A stretch of DNA of 8,001 bases from VGEM01 sp033764265. GTDB lineage: Bacteria; Pseudomonadota; Alphaproteobacteria; Rhodospirillales; Rhodospirillaceae. Location of the stretch: contig JANRJB010000006.1 in assembly GCA_033764265.1 (NCBI GenBank), forward strand, positions 1 to 8,001. The letters run 5' to 3'. The first letter of the stretch is position 1. Every line of letters starts with the position of its first letter. The notes under the pieces are model-generated. The model was not told the origin of the DNA and ran no database searches. It saw only the letters and a program-made list of their open reading frames with translations. Shown here piece by piece: positions 6,532 to 8,001 of the stretch. The position numbers and the translations under genes were made by a program.

Positions 6532-6599
6532 CCTTGGTCACGGGCCCGCCGAGCGGTGGGTTGAACCAGCGCCCGTCGTCCCGATCCGTCGCGGCGCGC

Positions 6600-6953
6600 T
6601 TATTGCGCCGCCTTGGCCTGGTCCACCAGACGCGCGAAGCTGTCGGGCTCGCGCATCGCCAGGTCGGCCAGGACCTTGCGGTCCAGGTCGATGCCGGCCT
6701 TGCGCAGCCCGCTGATAAATCGCGAGTAGGTCAGGCCCAACGCGCGCACGCCGGCGTTGATGCGCTGGATCCACAGGCCGCGATAGTCGCGCTTCTTGCG
6801 GCGGCGGTCGCGATAGGCGAACTGCAAGCCATGCTCCAGCCGGTGCCGCGCGGTCTTGTAGGTCTTCGAATGGCGGCCGCGGTAGCCCTTCGCGGCCTCC
6901 AGAACTTTCTTGTGGCGGGCGCGCTTGGTGACGCCCCGTTTGACGCGTGCCAT
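6600..6953 (-). CDS. rplT: 50S ribosomal protein L20
   Basis: The product is 117 residues, the standard length for bL20. It binds 23S rRNA early in 50S assembly and in many bacteria represses its own operon. The protein starts MARVKRGVTKRARHKKVL, the usual basic N-terminal extension, followed by AKGYRGRHSKTYKTA and the conserved YRDRRRKKRDYRGLWIQRIN (residues 47-66). The C-terminal RNA-binding domain includes ALGLTYSRFISGLRKAGIDL. The frame is open for 22 codons upstream. The ATG at 6953 is nonetheless clear, from homology and from a GGAGG at 6963-6967 nine bases before it. It lies 23 bases after rpmI, and the terminator before pheS follows. Confidence 0.98.
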   Translation of the reverse strand: MARVKRGVTKRARHKKVLEAAKGYRGRHSKTYKTARHRLEHGLQFAYRDRRRKKRDYRGLWIQRINAGVRALGLTYSRFISGLRKAGIDLDRKVLADLAMREPDSFARLVDQAKAAQ

Positions 6954-6962
6954 GGGTCGGGT

Positions 6963-6967
6963 CCTCC
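6963..6967 (-). promoter_or_regulatory. Ribosome binding site of rplT
   Basis: GGAGG on the minus strand, nine bases before the rplT ATG, is a strong Shine-Dalgarno match in the rpmI-rplT gap. It settles the start at 6953 rather than at the in-frame ATG 22 codons upstream. Confidence 0.85.
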
Positions 6968-6976
6968 GTTCCTGTC

Positions 6977-7174
6977 TCAGCCGTACGGCATGTGCCGCTT
7001 GATGGTGTGCGTATCGCACGCATCCAGCACGTAGGTGCCGCGCGCGGTGCGCTTCATCTTCTGCGGTTTGGAGCCGAGGTTGTGGCGCTTGTAGGCCTTG
7101 TTGGCCCGCACCTTGCCGGAGGCGGTCAAGCGAAAGCGCTTCTTGACCGAACTCTTGGTCTTCATCTTGGGCAT
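6977..7174 (-). CDS. rpmI: 50S ribosomal protein L35
   Basis: The product is 65 residues, the normal size of bL35. It begins MPKMKTKSSVKKRFRLTASG and continues with KVRANKAYKRHNLGSK and a basic central region typical of this small rRNA-binding protein. The ATG at 7174 is supported by AAGGA at 7182-7186, seven bases upstream. The frame is open for 36 more codons to a TTG at 7282, but that stretch is not L35-like and lies in the mRNA leader. It is the first gene of the operon. infC, which often precedes rpmI in other bacteria, is absent here. Confidence 0.98.
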   Translation of the reverse strand: MPKMKTKSSVKKRFRLTASGKVRANKAYKRHNLGSKPQKMKRTARGTYVLDACDTHTIKRHMPYG

Positions 7175-7181
7175 TTGTGTT

Positions 7182-7186
7182 TCCTT
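7182..7186 (-). promoter_or_regulatory. Ribosome binding site of rpmI
   Basis: AAGGA on the minus strand, seven bases before the ATG at 7174, supports the 65-residue form of L35 over the 36-codon upstream extension. Confidence 0.8.
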
Positions 7187-7324
7187 GTGCGTCAAAGTGG
7201 ACGAACGCGGTGGATGGGCATGCCCGGGGCGTTCACGCGCGCCCTCGCCTGGCCACCGCCGGGCATAAACCAATGCGAACAAGGGTTTACGCCGCTCCCC
7301 CGGGGGCCGATCGGCCCACGGAAG
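7187..7324 (-). promoter_or_regulatory. Structured mRNA leader of the rpmI-rplT operon
   Basis: The leader runs from the predicted start near 7324 to the rpmI ribosome binding site, and no ORF in it looks real. It contains a palindrome GGGCCGATCGGCCC (7304-7317) close to the predicted transcript start and an adjacent CCCCCGGGGG (7297-7306). A clean stem-loop pairs TAAACC (7266-7271) with GGTTTA (7284-7289) around a 12-nt loop. A long leader before rpmI-rplT is where L20 binds its own mRNA in other bacteria. Whether this one does is an inference, because I could not match it to a known L20 leader motif. Confidence 0.45.
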
Positions 7325-7330
7325 GCCGCG

Positions 7331-7359
7331 CTTATAGCGGGAAGCGCCAATCCGGGCAA
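7331..7359 (-). promoter_or_regulatory. Promoter of the rpmI-rplT-pheST-lepA operon
   Basis: On the minus strand TTGCCC (7359-7354) and TATAAG (7336-7331) are separated by exactly 17 bases, a good sigma-70-type match. The predicted start is near 7324, about 150 bases before the rpmI ATG. It is the best promoter candidate in the window and is placed upstream of the first operon gene. Confidence 0.7.
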
Positions 7360-7430
7360 GGCCGGGGACGGGCGGGCCGCGGGCGAATGGGCTTTGGGGC
7401 CGGCCGATCGGCGCGCGGCGCAGGCCGCAT

Positions 7431-7467
7431 ATTGAAAAATCTATTTCCCGCTTGGTGATTTTTCCAT
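7431..7467. repeat. AT-rich inverted repeat, possible operator or promoter element for the gene at 7514
   Basis: ATTGAAAAATC (7431-7441) is mirrored by GATTTTTCCAT (7457-7467): 10 of 11 positions match, with a perfect 8-bp core, and the spacer is 15 bases. It is the most AT-rich stretch of this 339-base intergenic region and lies 47-83 bases before the plus-strand start at 7514. TTGAAA at 7432-7437 could be a -35, but no convincing -10 follows. Between the operon promoter (7359) and this repeat, 7360-7430 holds only a second GCCGATCGGC palindrome (7403-7412). Confidence 0.45.
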
Positions 7468-7513
7468 TTCATGGCAGGCTGCCGATGATGCGCACTAACC
7501 CCACAGGTGTCCC

Positions 7514-8001
7514 ATGCCGACCGCTACTCCCGCCGCCCATCCCCGCAAAGACCGCCCCCAGAAAGACAGGCACCGTCACGGCTATTCGTTCCGCGAGGGT
7601 CTCGCGATGATGGCCGCGCAGCGCGCCGGCATTGACCCCGAACTGGCCGGCGAGGCGGGCGACGAGGTCCGCGATCTGGCCTCGCTGATCGCCCGCGCCG
7701 CCAACGCGCGCGATGCCGAAACTCGAACCTCTGCTTTGCAGGAAGCCCGGGCCGAACTCGCGCGCTTCGATGCGGCCCGTCATCCCGAATTGGCTCGCGC
7801 GCTTCGCGCCCGCATGGCCGAACTGGACCCGTCGTTCACCGCCGACCGGTCTGATGTCGGCCCCGACGTGGTCGTGCCCGCCTGGGTCCACACGCCCGAT
7901 CTGCTGCGCCGCTTCGTCGCCGGCCAGGTGGCCCGCGGCGTCGATCCCGCCCGCATCCGCCTGCCCAACGCCGCCGAACGCGCCGCCGCCGAGCGGGACG
8001 C
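7514..8001 (+). CDS. 5' part of an unknown protein, truncated by the window edge
   Basis: From ATG at 7514 the frame is open for 162 codons to the edge with no stop. An in-frame TAA at 7496-7498 makes this the first available ATG, and AGGTG at 7505-7509 is a weak ribosome binding site. The N terminus (MPTATPAAHPRKDRPQKDRH) is basic, proline-rich and probably disordered. It is followed by a helical, alanine-, arginine- and glutamate-rich region (RDLASLIARAANARDAE, then LARFDAARHPELARALRARM), and then by VVVPAWVHTPDLLRRFVAGQ. No signal peptide or membrane helix is visible, so it is probably cytoplasmic. Codon use is GC-rich at third positions, like its neighbours, whereas the antisense frame gives a low-complexity shadow. 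I do not recognise a family. It is divergent from the rpmI operon. Confidence 0.65.
   Translation, partial: MPTATPAAHPRKDRPQKDRHRHGYSFREGLAMMAAQRAGIDPELAGEAGDEVRDLASLIARAANARDAETRTSALQEARAELARFDAARHPELARALRARMAELDPSFTADRSDVGPDVVVPAWVHTPDLLRRFVAGQVARGVDPARIRLPNAAERAAAERD

Noticed and set aside
6457..6541. Leader peptide from GTG at 6541 running over the pheS terminator.
   Set aside because: It has no Shine-Dalgarno sequence and contains a single Phe codon lying within the U-tract. The frame runs on into pheS rather than stopping.
6954..7019. 22-codon N-terminal extension of L20 from an upstream ATG.
   Set aside because: It overlaps the end of rpmI. The homologous start MARVKRG has a strong GGAGG at the right distance.
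7175..7282. 36-codon extension of L35, or a leader peptide from a TTG at 7282.
   Set aside because: It has no ribosome binding site and no resemblance to L35, and it lies in the structured leader. The 65-residue form is the normal length.
7469..7891. Minus-strand open frame of 140 codons opposite the 7514 gene.
   Set aside because: Its Gly- and Arg-rich composition is typical of an antisense frame. The plus frame has the expected GC-rich third positions and a start following an in-frame stop.

Overview
The window is GC-rich chromosomal DNA that reads like an alphaproteobacterium, plausibly Rhodospirillales-like. The assignment rests on strong G/C preference at third codon positions, on the rpmI-rplT-pheS-pheT core, and on the style of the PheT, PheS and LepA proteins; it is an inference, with no database search behind it.

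Most of the window (about 1170-7360) is one minus-strand translation operon. A good sigma-70-type promoter at 7331-7359 drives rpmI (L35), rplT (L20), pheS, pheT and lepA. The last two junctions are ATGA overlaps, so pheS-pheT-lepA should be translationally coupled. Between rplT and pheS lies a strong intrinsic terminator hairpin with a U-tract, plus an upstream segment that could form a competing hairpin. The synthetase and lepA part of the operon is therefore probably expressed by partial read-through or attenuation. The mRNA leader ahead of rpmI is about 150 nt long and holds a stem-loop, as expected for ribosomal protein autoregulation.

Right of the rpmI promoter, a plus-strand gene of unknown function starts at 7514 and runs off the window. 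An AT-rich inverted repeat lies in front of it. Left of lepA, a convergent plus-strand gene (855-1157) encodes a small two-helix membrane protein, preceded by a candidate promoter with a short palindrome.

The left 620 bases are the accessory-looking part. They hold a minus-strand tRNA-Ser(GGA) with an encoded CCA, then about 115 nt of nested inverted repeats, then a small stand-alone GIY-YIG nuclease gene, then the start of a truncated gene with a signal-peptide-like N terminus. The inverted repeats are the most unusual signal here. Their mismatches become G-U or purine-purine pairs only in the minus-strand RNA, which suggests a folded RNA or a REP-like palindromic element tied to the GIY-YIG gene. 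No CRISPR array, insertion sequence or prophage is visible.
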